From positions 1 through 42,458 of the forward strand of contig JAGGYI010000139.1 in NCBI GenBank assembly GCA_021162655.1: a stretch of DNA of 42,458 bases, given 5' to 3'. Shown here piece by piece: positions 1 through 7,429 of this stretch. Below the pieces are notes generated by a model. That model saw only the letters and a program-made list of their open reading frames with translations, was not told the origin of the DNA and did not search any database. Position numbers and translations under genes: made by a program. The DNA is from Anaerolineae bacterium. Lineage in GTDB: Bacteria > Chloroflexota > Anaerolineae > UBA1429. Position 1 is the first letter of the stretch. Each line of letters starts with the position of its first letter.

Positions 1-269
1 AGCAAATAGCGGAGAACATCCTCGGAAAGTTTCAGGGTACGTTCCATCTCGCGGATGGCGGGGAGTTCCAGCTTGGCGTGGATGAGGACATAGTAGCCCT
101 CAGTCTTGTGCTTGATGGCGTAGGCTAGCTTTCGCTTGCCCCAATGCTCGACGTCGACGATCTCGCCCCCGTTGTCGGTCATTGCTTTCTGGATGCTTTC
201 AACGAGGGCCCCGAGTTCTTCTTCCTCCAACTCGGGTCGAGCGATAAAGAGGAGTTCATACGTGCGCAA
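1..269 (-). CDS. rpsF: 30S ribosomal protein bS6 (partial, 3' end outside window)
   Basis: Reading the minus strand from a TTG codon at 269-267 gives a bS6 N-terminus beginning MRTYELLFIARPELEEEELG and continuing for 89 codons, with the family-typical stretches DVEHWGKRKLAYAIKHKTEG and YYVLIHAKLEL. bS6 binds bS18 on the platform of the 30S subunit. A strong Shine-Dalgarno (AAAGGAGG on the minus strand, about 275-282) sits at the right distance for the TTG and no ATG competes, so TTG is chosen. The gene runs off the left edge and the last residues and stop are not seen. In bacteria rpsF usually leads an operon with ssb and rpsR; that part would lie outside the window. Confidence 0.95.
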   Translation of the reverse strand, partial: MRTYELLFIARPELEEEELGALVESIQKAMTDNGGEIVDVEHWGKRKLAYAIKHKTEGYYVLIHAKLELPAIREMERTLKLSEDVLRYL

Positions 270-311
270 AGTACTTGCCTCCTTTCTCTGGGATTTGCCC
301 CTACCGCTGTT

Positions 312-335
312 GCTCACGGCGGCAAAACCGCGAGC
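312..335 (-). promoter_or_regulatory. Hairpin in rpsF leader, possible S6:S18 autoregulatory element
   Basis: In the roughly 100-nt leader of rpsF the minus strand reads GCTCGCGG, TTTTGCCG, CCGTGAGC. The arms form an 8-bp stem with one G-U pair. An alternative fold pairs CGG with CCG and leaves a CCGT bulge. rpsF leaders in many bacteria carry an S6:S18-binding structure with a conserved CCG in an unpaired region. The position and the CCG fit, but identity with that motif is inference. Confidence 0.35.
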
Positions 336-378
336 GGATAGGAGCAGAAAGGTCCTTCATGTGCAAAAAAGCGTGCCC

Positions 379-407
379 ATTATAACATTGAATGGGAAGA
401 GGGGCAA
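379..407 (-). promoter_or_regulatory. Sigma-70 type promoter of rpsF
   Basis: On the minus strand the -35 box TTGCCC (407-402) is followed after a 17-nt spacer by a perfect -10 box TATAAT (384-379). Transcription would start near 372 and give a leader of about 100 nt before the TTG start of rpsF. A GGGCA/TGCCC inverted repeat (402-415) overlaps the -35 box. Confidence 0.7.
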
Positions 408-430
408 AAATGCCCACTAGGAGCTGGTTG

Positions 431-459
431 TTGACGGATGGAGGGCGCTCGTTTACACT
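431..459 (+). promoter_or_regulatory. Sigma-70 type promoter of the DUF4416 gene
   Basis: TTGACG (431-436) and TACACT (454-459) are separated by 17 nt, 36 nt upstream of the ATG at 495. The short leader contains the Shine-Dalgarno GAAGGAGG. This promoter is divergent to the rpsF promoter. Confidence 0.65.
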
Positions 460-494
460 AGAATAACCTTGTTTGTGAGAGAAGGAGGTTTTTC

Positions 495-1046
495 ATGGGC
501 AAGGCAACCGAGCCTCTCCCTGTCAAATTGATTATGCCCATGTTCACCCGGTACGTTGAGCTCTTTGAACAGGCAGAGGAGGTTTTGGCAGAACGTTTTG
601 GCCCGGTGGATTATCGCAGTGAGCGCTTTCCCTTTACTCATACAGATTATTACACAGAAGAATTTGGCCCTGGGCTTGTGCGTTGGTTCATTTCTTTTGA
701 GCGGCTCATCGATCCCGGGGAGCTGGCCGAGATCAAACTTTGGACGAATGCTCTCGAAGAAAAGTGGGCTGAGGAGGGTAAGCGGCGCATCAACCTTGAT
801 CCTGGCTATATTGCTCCGGCCAAGCTCGTTTTGGCGACGACCAAAAACCATGGGCATCGCATCTATATCGGCAAAGGAATCTATGCAGAGGTAACGTTGG
901 TCTATCGCGGGAAGGACTTTCGCCCCTGGCCGTGGACGTATCCGGACTATCAGACAAAAGAGTATCTGGCCGTCATGCGGGCGATCCGCGAGATCTATAT
1001 GCAACAACTGCGCCAAGAGGGCTTGCTTACTCGACGATCAGGCTAA
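495..1046 (+). CDS. DUF4416 family protein
   Basis: The 183-residue product starts MGKATEPLPVKLIMPMFTRY. It has the DUF4416 pattern: an early strand ending in MPMFT, a conserved DYYTEEFGPGLVRWFISFE block near residues 50-70, and a hydrophilic C-terminus containing YPDYQTKEY. There is no signal peptide or membrane segment, so it should be cytosolic. The family has no established function. The ATG is supported by GAAGGAGG 7 nt upstream and a promoter at 431-459. It is a single-gene unit, divergent from rpsF, and its 3' end overlaps the convergent FecR-domain gene by 20 bp, which could allow antisense interference at the ends. Confidence 0.85.
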   Translation: MGKATEPLPVKLIMPMFTRYVELFEQAEEVLAERFGPVDYRSERFPFTHTDYYTEEFGPGLVRWFISFERLIDPGELAEIKLWTNALEEKWAEEGKRRINLDPGYIAPAKLVLATTKNHGHRIYIGKGIYAEVTLVYRGKDFRPWPWTYPDYQTKEYLAVMRAIREIYMQQLRQEGLLTRRSG

Positions 1047-2229
1047 CGTCGGAGACAAAGCTTTCATAATCCCAGCCAGAGGCGTAGACGCGGATCTTGA
1101 TGATTTTATAGGGGCGCACAGAGAGGGTCTCGAGAAGGTTTTTCGACTCGAAAAGGAACCAGCGATCTTTGGGAATCTGGAGCCCATAGGTGGTGGGGTT
1201 CCCTGAGACGTTCTGGTAGTAGAATCCCTGTACCCACTCTGCCTCGCTGTCATAGACATCTCGATAGGTAAGGCGAATCATCAGAGGGTATTCCGAGCTG
1301 AGATAACCCCCGCCGGCGAGGCTTTGGTAGTGCACTTTGACCATGGCACGGACGACGAGAGAAGTCGCAGGGTCGGGGATCTTCTGATTGATTTTCTGTT
1401 CGAGGATCGTCTCGCAATGGTTGCCGTTCCCTCCGGAGCGGAAGAATTTGACGGCGCGGCGTCCCTCGTCCACCACCAGGGTGGCCTCTCCGTCGACGGT
1501 TCCCCCATCTGTTCCCTGGTCGTTAAAGACGCGCCAGCCTTCGCTGAGAGGTTTGCTGAAATCCCCATTGACGATGAGATTGCGAGCGGCACTCACTGGA
1601 GCTTTGGGTGGCTGCCCGTAAGCGATCTCAGTGCGTTGCCGGGCAGTGAGGGAGACCGTCTTGCCGGCCGCCGAGACCTCAGCTTTGCCCCGGTAGACGG
1701 TGAGTTCTGAGCGGTCGTTCGTTGCCTCAAGCACGTAGCTCCCGTCGGCTGCTAGGCGCGTTTGCGCGTGGAGGGTCTTCACCCAGAAGACGAGTTCCGT
1801 GTTGGAGGAGAGGGCAGTATCGACGCGGATGCGACCGCCCAAAAGGTAGAGATGCACCGTGTTGGGCACCTGGCCGCTTTTGTAGCGAGGGGAGCGGGTG
1901 CGTTCCAAGCGTACGCTGGTGTCGGGAAAGATGCGCATAAAGCTGTGGTCGAAAAGGGTGAGCACTGCTTCGGAGGTTTCATCCGTTCGGATGACTGTGC
2001 CCTCTGAGATCGAGGTCTCTTGGCCTTTGCTGAGGGGGATGGGCCCCCGCCCCACTGGAGGCTCTACGACGATCGTCCCTGAGAGAGATTCAACGAGGGC
2101 TTTGTGCTCGCGCTCTGCATGACGTATATACCAGCGAACCCCGAGGGGCACGCCAACTACAATGAGGCAAAAGATAGCAAAAGAAGCCAAAAGTACGGCC
2201 CAGGCGATTCGCTCCGGGTTTCTTTTCAT
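1027..2229 (-). CDS. Membrane-anchored FecR-domain protein
   Basis: This 400-residue protein has an N-terminal membrane anchor (about residues 9-33) followed by an extracytoplasmic part. Residues about 45-200 form a FecR-like domain, with the typical SISEGTVIRTDETSEAVLTL and a beta-rich HLYLLGGRIRV region. From about residue 218 (LIVNGDFSKPLSEGW) there is a second beta-sandwich-like module resembling carbohydrate-binding or galactose-binding folds; that call is tentative. Classical FecR relays iron-citrate signals to a sigma factor, but no sigma or TonB-receptor gene is nearby. A structural or polymer-binding envelope role is as likely as signalling. The start follows directly on the acylphosphatase stop, with GAGGTG inside the upstream gene, so translation is probably coupled. 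The 3' end overlaps the DUF4416 gene tail-to-tail. Confidence 0.75.
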   Translation of the reverse strand: MKRNPERIAWAVLLASFAIFCLIVVGVPLGVRWYIRHAEREHKALVESLSGTIVVEPPVGRGPIPLSKGQETSISEGTVIRTDETSEAVLTLFDHSFMRIFPDTSVRLERTRSPRYKSGQVPNTVHLYLLGGRIRVDTALSSNTELVFWVKTLHAQTRLAADGSYVLEATNDRSELTVYRGKAEVSAAGKTVSLTARQRTEIAYGQPPKAPVSAARNLIVNGDFSKPLSEGWRVFNDQGTDGGTVDGEATLVVDEGRRAVKFFRSGGNGNHCETILEQKINQKIPDPATSLVVRAMVKVHYQSLAGGGYLSSEYPLMIRLTYRDVYDSEAEWVQGFYYQNVSGNPTTYGLQIPKDRWFLFESKNLLETLSVRPYKIIKIRVYASGWDYESFVSDVSLIVE

Positions 2230-2523
2230 CTAAAAGCGCACCTCAAAGTCTGGAAATTCGCCGGTGGGTGTTTGCCAAAGCACTTGGACCTGTCTGACCT
2301 GGGCCAAAGGAGGCCCGATGTGCAGCCAAGAAAGAAGCTTCTGGAGGTTAGCTTCAGGGCCTTCGGCAACAACCTCTACTGTGCCATCCCAGAGATTGCG
2401 AACATACCCACAGAGGCCCAGCCGTCGGGCCTTTTCCCGAGTGTAGTAGCGAAAGTTCACCCCTTGTACTCGCCCGTGGATGATGGCACGAAAGCGTTTC
2501 GTTTGCTCCTTTCCCTCTGCCAT
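2230..2523 (-). CDS. acyP: Acylphosphatase
   Basis: This is a small cytosolic enzyme that hydrolyses acyl phosphates. Starting at the ATG at 2523, it has 97 residues beginning [20 protein letters not shown]. The active-site Arg lies in [12 protein letters not shown] and the active-site Asn in [16 protein letters not shown], both intact, and the length is typical of the family. An in-frame ATG at 2553 would add ten residues and overlap the HEAT-repeat gene. The downstream ATG is preferred because it lies 13 bp past that gene's stop with a GGGG-type ribosome site and gives the usual N-terminus. It abuts the FecR gene. Confidence 0.9.
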   Translation of the reverse strand: MAEGKEQTKRFRAIIHGRVQGVNFRYYTREKARRLGLCGYVRNLWDGTVEVVAEGPEANLQKLLSWLHIGPPLAQVRQVQVLWQTPTGEFPDFEVRF

Positions 2524-2536
2524 CTTGGTCCCCACT

Positions 2537-3571
2537 TTAGATATCGATGACATCGTCTGGCCACTCTTCCTCGTCGGGGCCGAGCCAGTCTTCCTCCTCT
2601 TCTTCCCAGCTATCCTGGCCCTCTGTGAGATCGGTTTCCTCCAGCGAGGTGGACATGAGCTCTACCAGACGGGAAGCGAACTCCGCCTCGTCCAGGGCGT
2701 CTTCGGCAGCAGCCCGGAGGCGATCATCATCCTCTTCGATGCAGCGGATGAGCGCCGCGCGAGCTTTATTGCCGCCAATTTGCCCCAGGGCCCAAATGGC
2801 CATCTCTTGGACGGCTCGATCCGTATCTCTGATGAGTTGGATCAGCCGAGGGACTGCCTTTTTGATCTGAATCTCCCCACAGGCCCTGGCGGCCTCGTAG
2901 CGCATGGCGGGGGAATCGCTATAGAGTTCGTCGAGAACGATATCAGTCCAAAAGGGATCTGCACTGCGGCCCATTGCAAAGAGAGCGCTCAACTGCATAC
3001 GTCGATCCCAGTGGGCATAGGTGCGCTCAATGATCTGGCGGACTTGGTCGTCATTGATAAAGGCGAGAGCCTCTACTGCTCGGCGGATGACCTCTACTCT
3101 CTCTTGAGGATCGTTGATGGTGCGTTCCAATTCCCGACGGATCAGCTCTCCTCGTTGGGGGTCGATCTCCTCGCATTCAGCGAGAAAGACAAACCTCCCC
3201 AGGGAGGTCGCAGCGGCCGCCCGCACGCGGTGGTCCGGGTCTTTTGCCAGCATTTGAAGGAGAGGCTTGATGAGATCTGGCCGCTCATCCTCCCAGAGGC
3301 CGCGGATGGCAAAATGCCGAACTACCGGGTCGTGGTCGCGAATGCAGAGGCGAAAGATATCCACAAAGTCCAAATCAAAGCTCTCTACGGCATAGCGTAC
3401 CATGCGCGCCAGCACCTCGCGTCGGCGGCGCTGGCTGAGGCGGCCGAGCGCCTCGACGAAAGCCTGGCTCTCCTCTCGGGTGGGGCCAGAGAGCATTGCA
3501 AGCAGGTCTCGGTTAAGAGGAGTTTCTTCATTCTCTATTTCATAGAGGGCTAGCCTAAAGCTAGAAGCCAT
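2537..3571 (-). CDS. HEAT-repeat protein
   Basis: The 344-residue product is built of successive alpha-helical HEAT/PBS-type repeats from about residue 60 to 265. Recurring elements include [49 protein letters not shown] and [18 protein letters not shown]. The C-terminus is strongly acidic (a run of Glu/Asp with Trp near residues 322-340). Such proteins are usually scaffolds or phycobilin-lyase-like adaptors, and nothing here shows an enzyme activity. The ATG has a good Shine-Dalgarno (AAGGAGGG) and its own promoter at 3610-3638. It leads a three-gene unit with acylphosphatase and the FecR protein. Confidence 0.85.
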   Translation of the reverse strand: MASSFRLALYEIENEETPLNRDLLAMLSGPTREESQAFVEALGRLSQRRRREVLARMVRYAVESFDLDFVDIFRLCIRDHDPVVRHFAIRGLWEDERPDLIKPLLQMLAKDPDHRVRAAAATSLGRFVFLAECEEIDPQRGELIRRELERTINDPQERVEVIRRAVEALAFINDDQVRQIIERTYAHWDRRMQLSALFAMGRSADPFWTDIVLDELYSDSPAMRYEAARACGEIQIKKAVPRLIQLIRDTDRAVQEMAIWALGQIGGNKARAALIRCIEEDDDRLRAAAEDALDEAEFASRLVELMSTSLEETDLTEGQDSWEEEEEDWLGPDEEEWPDDVIDI

Positions 3572-3609
3572 CCTTCACCCTCCTTATGAGCTCAAGTTCC
3601 ATCTTGATA

Positions 3610-3638
3610 ATTGTAGCATAACTTGTCCAGATGGTGAA
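3610..3638 (-). promoter_or_regulatory. Promoter of the HEAT-acyP-FecR unit
   Basis: On the minus strand TTCACC (3638-3633) and TACAAT (3615-3610) are 17 nt apart, with a TG extended -10 (TGCTACAAT). It lies about 40 nt upstream of the HEAT-repeat start and just before the stop of the preceding gene. Confidence 0.6.
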
Positions 3639-3651
3639 AGGAGGGTAAGGC

Positions 3652-4494
3652 TCATTGCCAATAAAAGGTGCGTGTTTCGCTCTGCTCGCTGATGGGATAG
3701 CCGGCCCGTCCTCCGTCGGGCTTGGTGGAGGTCTGTTTCATCACCACTACATCCCACTGATAACCAGGATGGGCAGGATCATATTTCTGAAAGAGTTCAG
3801 CGGGCACACGCCAACGCGTCTCTTTTTGCCAGGTGCCCGAGTATTGGGTTCCCCCGTTGGCAAAATAGCGCAAACTCACGGCGTACCACTCATCTTCAGC
3901 TAGGGGGCGGCCGATTGGCTTCCAACTGAGCCAGATTCTGGCCCCCTTGCCTACAAACTTTTGCCCGTCTTTGGGTGAGATGAGCTCCGGCGCAGGCAAG
4001 AGTGTGGGAGGTGTTGCCGTGGGCTGGGGCGGGGGTGTGGGCGTTGGTGGAGTGGGTGTAGCTGTGGGAGGGCGCGTCGGCGTGGCTGTGGAGGTGTGAG
4101 TGGCCGTGGGCGAGGCAGTGGGTGTATTGCTGGGGGTGGGAGTAGGCAGGGGAGTGGGGGTGGCCGTGGTTCCCCAAAAAGCATCGATGGAAAGGGTGGG
4201 CATCTGTGCACGCACCCGGCTGGCCACCTGAGAAAGCGCATGCTCCACTGCATAATGCTGAAAGGCGGAATATCCTCCGATGAGAAGCAAAAGCACGCTC
4301 AATAGAGCAAGTTCTGGAAGCCAGCTGCGGTGTAAGGGGTGCCTACATACAGGGCAGGTGCCCCTTCCTTTGGGCACCTGGGCCCCACAGCTTGGGCAAG
4401 AGGTGTAGCGTCGCACCTTGCCAAGGCTTGCTCCGCAGTGGGGGCAGATCTCCCACTGGGCTTCCACTCGGGCGCCGCAGCGTTTGCACCTCAT
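3652..4494 (-). CDS. Double zinc-ribbon, single-pass membrane protein with Pro/Thr-rich linker
   Basis: The 280-residue protein has three parts. The N-terminus holds two zinc ribbons (Cys 3/6/17/20 and 33/36/47/50), followed by one membrane helix (about 61-80). A low-complexity linker of TPTPT, TATPT and SPTAT units (about 108-165) leads to a C-terminal beta-rich domain beginning PAPELISPKDGQKF, typical of extracellular fibronectin/Ig-like ligand domains. The zinc ribbons should be cytosolic and the C-terminal domain outside. Such Pro/Thr linkers are very common in Chloroflexota surface proteins. The start follows rseP by 16 bp with GGGGAAGAG upstream, implying co-transcription. The function is unknown. 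Confidence 0.8.
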   Translation of the reverse strand: MRCKRCGARVEAQWEICPHCGASLGKVRRYTSCPSCGAQVPKGRGTCPVCRHPLHRSWLPELALLSVLLLLIGGYSAFQHYAVEHALSQVASRVRAQMPTLSIDAFWGTTATPTPLPTPTPSNTPTASPTATHTSTATPTRPPTATPTPPTPTPPPQPTATPPTLLPAPELISPKDGQKFVGKGARIWLSWKPIGRPLAEDEWYAVSLRYFANGGTQYSGTWQKETRWRVPAELFQKYDPAHPGYQWDVVVMKQTSTKPDGGRAGYPISEQSETRTFYWQ

Positions 4495-4510
4495 AATCTC
4501 TTCCCCAGCA

Positions 4511-5542
4511 CTAGAAATACCGTCGGAGATCCAGAAAAGTCACCAGGATCATCAGGGCGATCAGGACGGCCATCCCAATGGCGTGGACGAGCCCCTCCTT
4601 CTCAGGAGGTACCCGACGCCCCCGCCGAAGCCACTCAAGCAGGACAAAGATGAGCCGTCCCCCGTCCAGGGCCGGCAAAGGCAAAAGGTTCACTAAAAAG
4701 AGGTTCACGCTCAAAAAGGCAGTGAACTCGATGAGCTGTTCAAGCCCTGTCTTGGCCACCTCTTTGGTCATCTTGTAGATGCCAATGGGGCCGCTGATCT
4801 GGAGAGGCATTTGTTTGAGGATGGCCGCGCGGATGCCATAAAAGATGCCGCGGATGGCGTTATATGCAGTGCGAAAACCCAGAGGGATGGCCTGCCAGAA
4901 GGGGTAGGTGTGTCTCTCCAAAGGGAGGTCGAGAGAGACGCCCAGGGCGCCTTGGTTGGGCGGCGGATTGACCCGTGGGGTGGCGACCATAGGGGGGAGA
5001 AGCTCACCCTCTCGACGCACAACGATCTCGATGGGTTTGCCCAGGTTTGCCTTGATCAGAGCCACAGCGTCTTCAACGTCGCGGATCTCCTGTCCGTTGA
5101 TGCTGACGATGGTGTCGCCGGGGCGAAGGCCGGCCTTTTCGGCAGGGGAGCCTGGTGCGACGTAGTAGATGCCCGCTCCGGGGGCCTCTACAGGGGTCAA
5201 AGCTCCCAGCATAAAGATTGTGCTATAGAGCACTACCGCCAAGAAGAGGTTCATCAACGCACCTGCTGCATAGACAAGAGCGCGAATGGTCCTTCCCTTA
5301 CTGGCTAGGCTCCCTTCGACGGAAGGATCGTCCTCGTACATGCGCACGAAACCGCCAAAGGGGAGTGCGTTGAGGGTGATCTCTGTACCTCGCCATGTAC
5401 CTAGCTTCAGCAGGCGAGGGGGATAGCCAAAGCCAAATTCATCCACCCGCACCCCCGCCAGTTTGGCGACGATGAAATGTCCGAACTCGTGAACAAAGAT
5501 CAGCAAGCTAAAGATGACGACAAAAGAGACGATTCCAATCAT
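4511..5542 (-). CDS. rseP: Site-2 intramembrane zinc metalloprotease (RseP/M50 family)
   Basis: This 343-residue membrane protease has the zinc motif HEFGH at residues 18-22 in the first helix and the third zinc ligand in NLLPLPALDGG (285-295, Asp293). Between them is a single PDZ domain (about 122-190, with GSPAEKAGLRPGDTIVSING). The family cleaves membrane-bound anti-sigma factors and signal-peptide remnants inside the membrane. Length and single PDZ fit the Gram-positive/Chloroflexota type rather than the two-PDZ E. coli form. A promoter lies at 5579-5607. In many bacteria rseP sits near dxr and cdsA; here it follows isopentenyl phosphate kinase, which is also an isoprenoid gene. Confidence 0.92.
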   Translation of the reverse strand: MIGIVSFVVIFSLLIFVHEFGHFIVAKLAGVRVDEFGFGYPPRLLKLGTWRGTEITLNALPFGGFVRMYEDDPSVEGSLASKGRTIRALVYAAGALMNLFLAVVLYSTIFMLGALTPVEAPGAGIYYVAPGSPAEKAGLRPGDTIVSINGQEIRDVEDAVALIKANLGKPIEIVVRREGELLPPMVATPRVNPPPNQGALGVSLDLPLERHTYPFWQAIPLGFRTAYNAIRGIFYGIRAAILKQMPLQISGPIGIYKMTKEVAKTGLEQLIEFTAFLSVNLFLVNLLPLPALDGGRLIFVLLEWLRRGRRVPPEKEGLVHAIGMAVLIALMILVTFLDLRRYF

Positions 5543-5578
5543 CAGTGCCCTCTAGTCTGAGCTCTTTGCAGCTCGGTA

Positions 5579-5607
5579 ATTATAAGCCTCTTTGGCCTTG
5601 GTGTCGA
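5579..5607 (-). promoter_or_regulatory. Sigma-70 type promoter upstream of rseP
   Basis: On the minus strand TCGACA (5607-5602) and a perfect TATAAT (5584-5579) are 17 nt apart, directly after the stop codon of the isopentenyl phosphate kinase gene. It would drive rseP and the zinc-ribbon gene. Confidence 0.6.
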
Positions 5608-5608
5608 T

Positions 5609-6415
5609 CTAGTAGCAGAGGAGGGTTCCCTCTCGAAGGGTAGGATCGACGAGCATACGTTCGACAAGGCGGTTGCGCCTTCCAGTGATGATGTGCACGT
5701 GGAGATTGGGTTGTTCTGTGACAAGCCCAAAGAGGAGGCGGACTTTGCTGAGCATCCCTCCGGTGACATCTACTCCAAAGGAGGCAGAAAGGGAGCTTTC
5801 GATCTCCTGATAGTTCCGAGAATTGATCTCAGGAATGAGACGGACAACAGTATCTCGCTGAGGGTCGCCAGAGTATACTCCGGCCACTTCGCCTGCTAGG
5901 ATGATCCTCTGTGGACGTAGGAATTGGGCGAGATAGACGAAAATCTGCTCTGTTGAGATGATGGTGCAACCGCGGGCGTTATCAAGGGCGACATCCCCAT
6001 AGACCATGGGGACTACTTGATGTTTGAGGAGCTCCACGATGGGGTCGATGGCCATCTCGACGAGTTCTCCGTCGTGGCAGCGGGCTGAGGCTGAGGGTTG
6101 CAGGGAGACGACGCGTACCCCTGCGGCCAGCAAGGCGTCCGTCACTAGGCGGTTTAGCCGCTGGGCAGCCGCGCTCGTTTCGGCATAGCCACGCCAATCC
6201 TCTAGGTTCCCCTCGTGGACCTTGTAGCGGTCAGCAACAAAATGGCCAAAGGAGCCGCTCCCATGCCCGAGGACTAGGCGCAGGTCGGGGCGGGCCTCTA
6301 GGGCGGCGTGAATCTCGTTGGCGAGTCGCTCGATTACCGCGGGGCGCGGTGTTTCGTAGCGTCGTTTATCGGTGATGAGAGAGCCCCCAAGTTTAAGGAA
6401 AACTAGCTCTTCCAT
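5609..6415 (-). CDS. Isopentenyl phosphate kinase
   Basis: This 268-residue amino-acid-kinase-fold enzyme starts MEELVFLKLGGSLITDK. It has the glycine-rich nucleotide segment KLGGS (8-12) and the IPK hallmark HGSGSFGH (51-58), whose last His matches the catalytic histidine of archaeal IPK. The family phosphorylates isopentenyl phosphate to isopentenyl diphosphate as the last step of the alternative mevalonate routes. It is best known from archaea and plants and also occurs in some Chloroflexota. No mevalonate enzyme is in this window, so its source of isopentenyl phosphate is not visible. The ATG has a strong GAGGAGG upstream. A glutamate 5-kinase or UMP kinase assignment fits less well because of the HGSGSFGH motif. 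Confidence 0.88.
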   Translation of the reverse strand: MEELVFLKLGGSLITDKRRYETPRPAVIERLANEIHAALEARPDLRLVLGHGSGSFGHFVADRYKVHEGNLEDWRGYAETSAAAQRLNRLVTDALLAAGVRVVSLQPSASARCHDGELVEMAIDPIVELLKHQVVPMVYGDVALDNARGCTIISTEQIFVYLAQFLRPQRIILAGEVAGVYSGDPQRDTVVRLIPEINSRNYQEIESSLSASFGVDVTGGMLSKVRLLFGLVTEQPNLHVHIITGRRNRLVERMLVDPTLREGTLLCY

Positions 6416-6473
6416 TTCAATCCTCCTCTGTCTCTCTGGAAGGAGGTAAGCGTCGATCTGGTGTAGGCTCTTC

Positions 6474-7424
6474 TTACCTCATCTCTCCAGAGGGACTGAC
6501 CTTCTCTACCCCCTCACGGGTGATGCGATAGTGATCCAGGTCCCTGGGGACGATCGCCCGGGGAAAGATCTCTCTGGCCTCCTGGACGATCTCTCTTTCA
6601 GAGTAGCGCCGCGAGATGTGTACGAGGAATAGGGTGCCTACTTGGGCCGCTGCGGCCAGTTCAGCGGCCTGGGCTGCCGTCAGGTGGCCAAAACGGGCGG
6701 CCATCTCTGCCTCGCGTGAGAGGTATGTCGCCTCGATGATGAGGGCATCCGCACCTTGGCAGACCTGGATGAGGTTATCCACTCGGCCGGCGTCGCCCAC
6801 GTGGACGAGCTTTGTGCCACGGATCTCGGGACCGAGGACCTGTTCTGGGCGGATTACCCGCCCATCCGGCAGGGTGATGGCCTGCCCTTGCACCAGGAGA
6901 CGGCGTTCGGGGCCTCTGGGCACGCCCAGGCGTTCCGCCTCCTCGGCGAGGAAGGGACGCCGGCTTTTCTCCTGAAAGAGGTAGCCAAAGCAGCCAGGAC
7001 CACGATGGATCACCGGAAAGGCTGAGATGGTCATCGTCTCATCTTCCCAGATGACCCCGGGCTTGATGGCGGTGAATTCGATGTTCATCTCTACTTCGTC
7101 GCTGCGGAGCACGACGTCCATCAAGTCTTTGACTCGTTGCAGGGCCCACTGCCCTCCGTAGATGCTCAACTTGGAGATCGACTCCCAGCGGGAAAAGGTG
7201 GAGACGAGCCCTCCCAAGCCTAGGATATGATCGAGATGTCCGTGGGTGAGGAGAATTTTATCCAGCTTGCGAAAGCCCAATCCGCTGCGCAAGAGTTGCC
7301 GCTGCGTGCCCTCTCCACAATCAATGAGGAACCGCTGGTCGCGGTAGAGGACAAGGGTAGAAGAAAGCCCTCGGTCGATCGAGGGAGCGGATGCAGATGT
7401 GCCGAGAAAGACAACCTCGAACAT
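6474..7424 (-). CDS. rnz: Ribonuclease Z (tRNA 3'-processing endonuclease)
   Basis: The 316-residue metallo-beta-lactamase-fold nuclease removes 3' trailers from pre-tRNA. The zinc motif HGHLDH is at 61-66, preceded by LIDCGEGTQRQLLRSGLGF, typical of tRNase Z. Further features are the GPGCFGYLFQE exosite-adjacent region, LVHVGDAGRVDN (metal Asp) and FGHLTAAQAAELA followed by LVHISRRYSEREI. Length matches the short (bacterial) form. The start is 6 bp after the upstream nitrilase-family stop, with AAGGTAG as a modest ribosome site. Confidence 0.93.
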   Translation of the reverse strand: MFEVVFLGTSASAPSIDRGLSSTLVLYRDQRFLIDCGEGTQRQLLRSGLGFRKLDKILLTHGHLDHILGLGGLVSTFSRWESISKLSIYGGQWALQRVKDLMDVVLRSDEVEMNIEFTAIKPGVIWEDETMTISAFPVIHRGPGCFGYLFQEKSRRPFLAEEAERLGVPRGPERRLLVQGQAITLPDGRVIRPEQVLGPEIRGTKLVHVGDAGRVDNLIQVCQGADALIIEATYLSREAEMAARFGHLTAAQAAELAAAAQVGTLFLVHISRRYSEREIVQEAREIFPRAIVPRDLDHYRITREGVEKVSPSGEMR

Positions 7425-7429
7425 TATCG

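Noticed and set aside
2480-3553. A long plus-strand frame of 357 codons
   Set aside because: It lies opposite the HEAT-repeat gene, whose repeats, ribosome site and promoter are convincing. The plus-strand product resembles nothing.
3980-4180. Repetitive DNA that could be taken for a tandem repeat array or CRISPR-like element
   Set aside because: It encodes the irregular Pro/Thr linker of the zinc-ribbon membrane protein. Unit lengths vary and there are no spacers.
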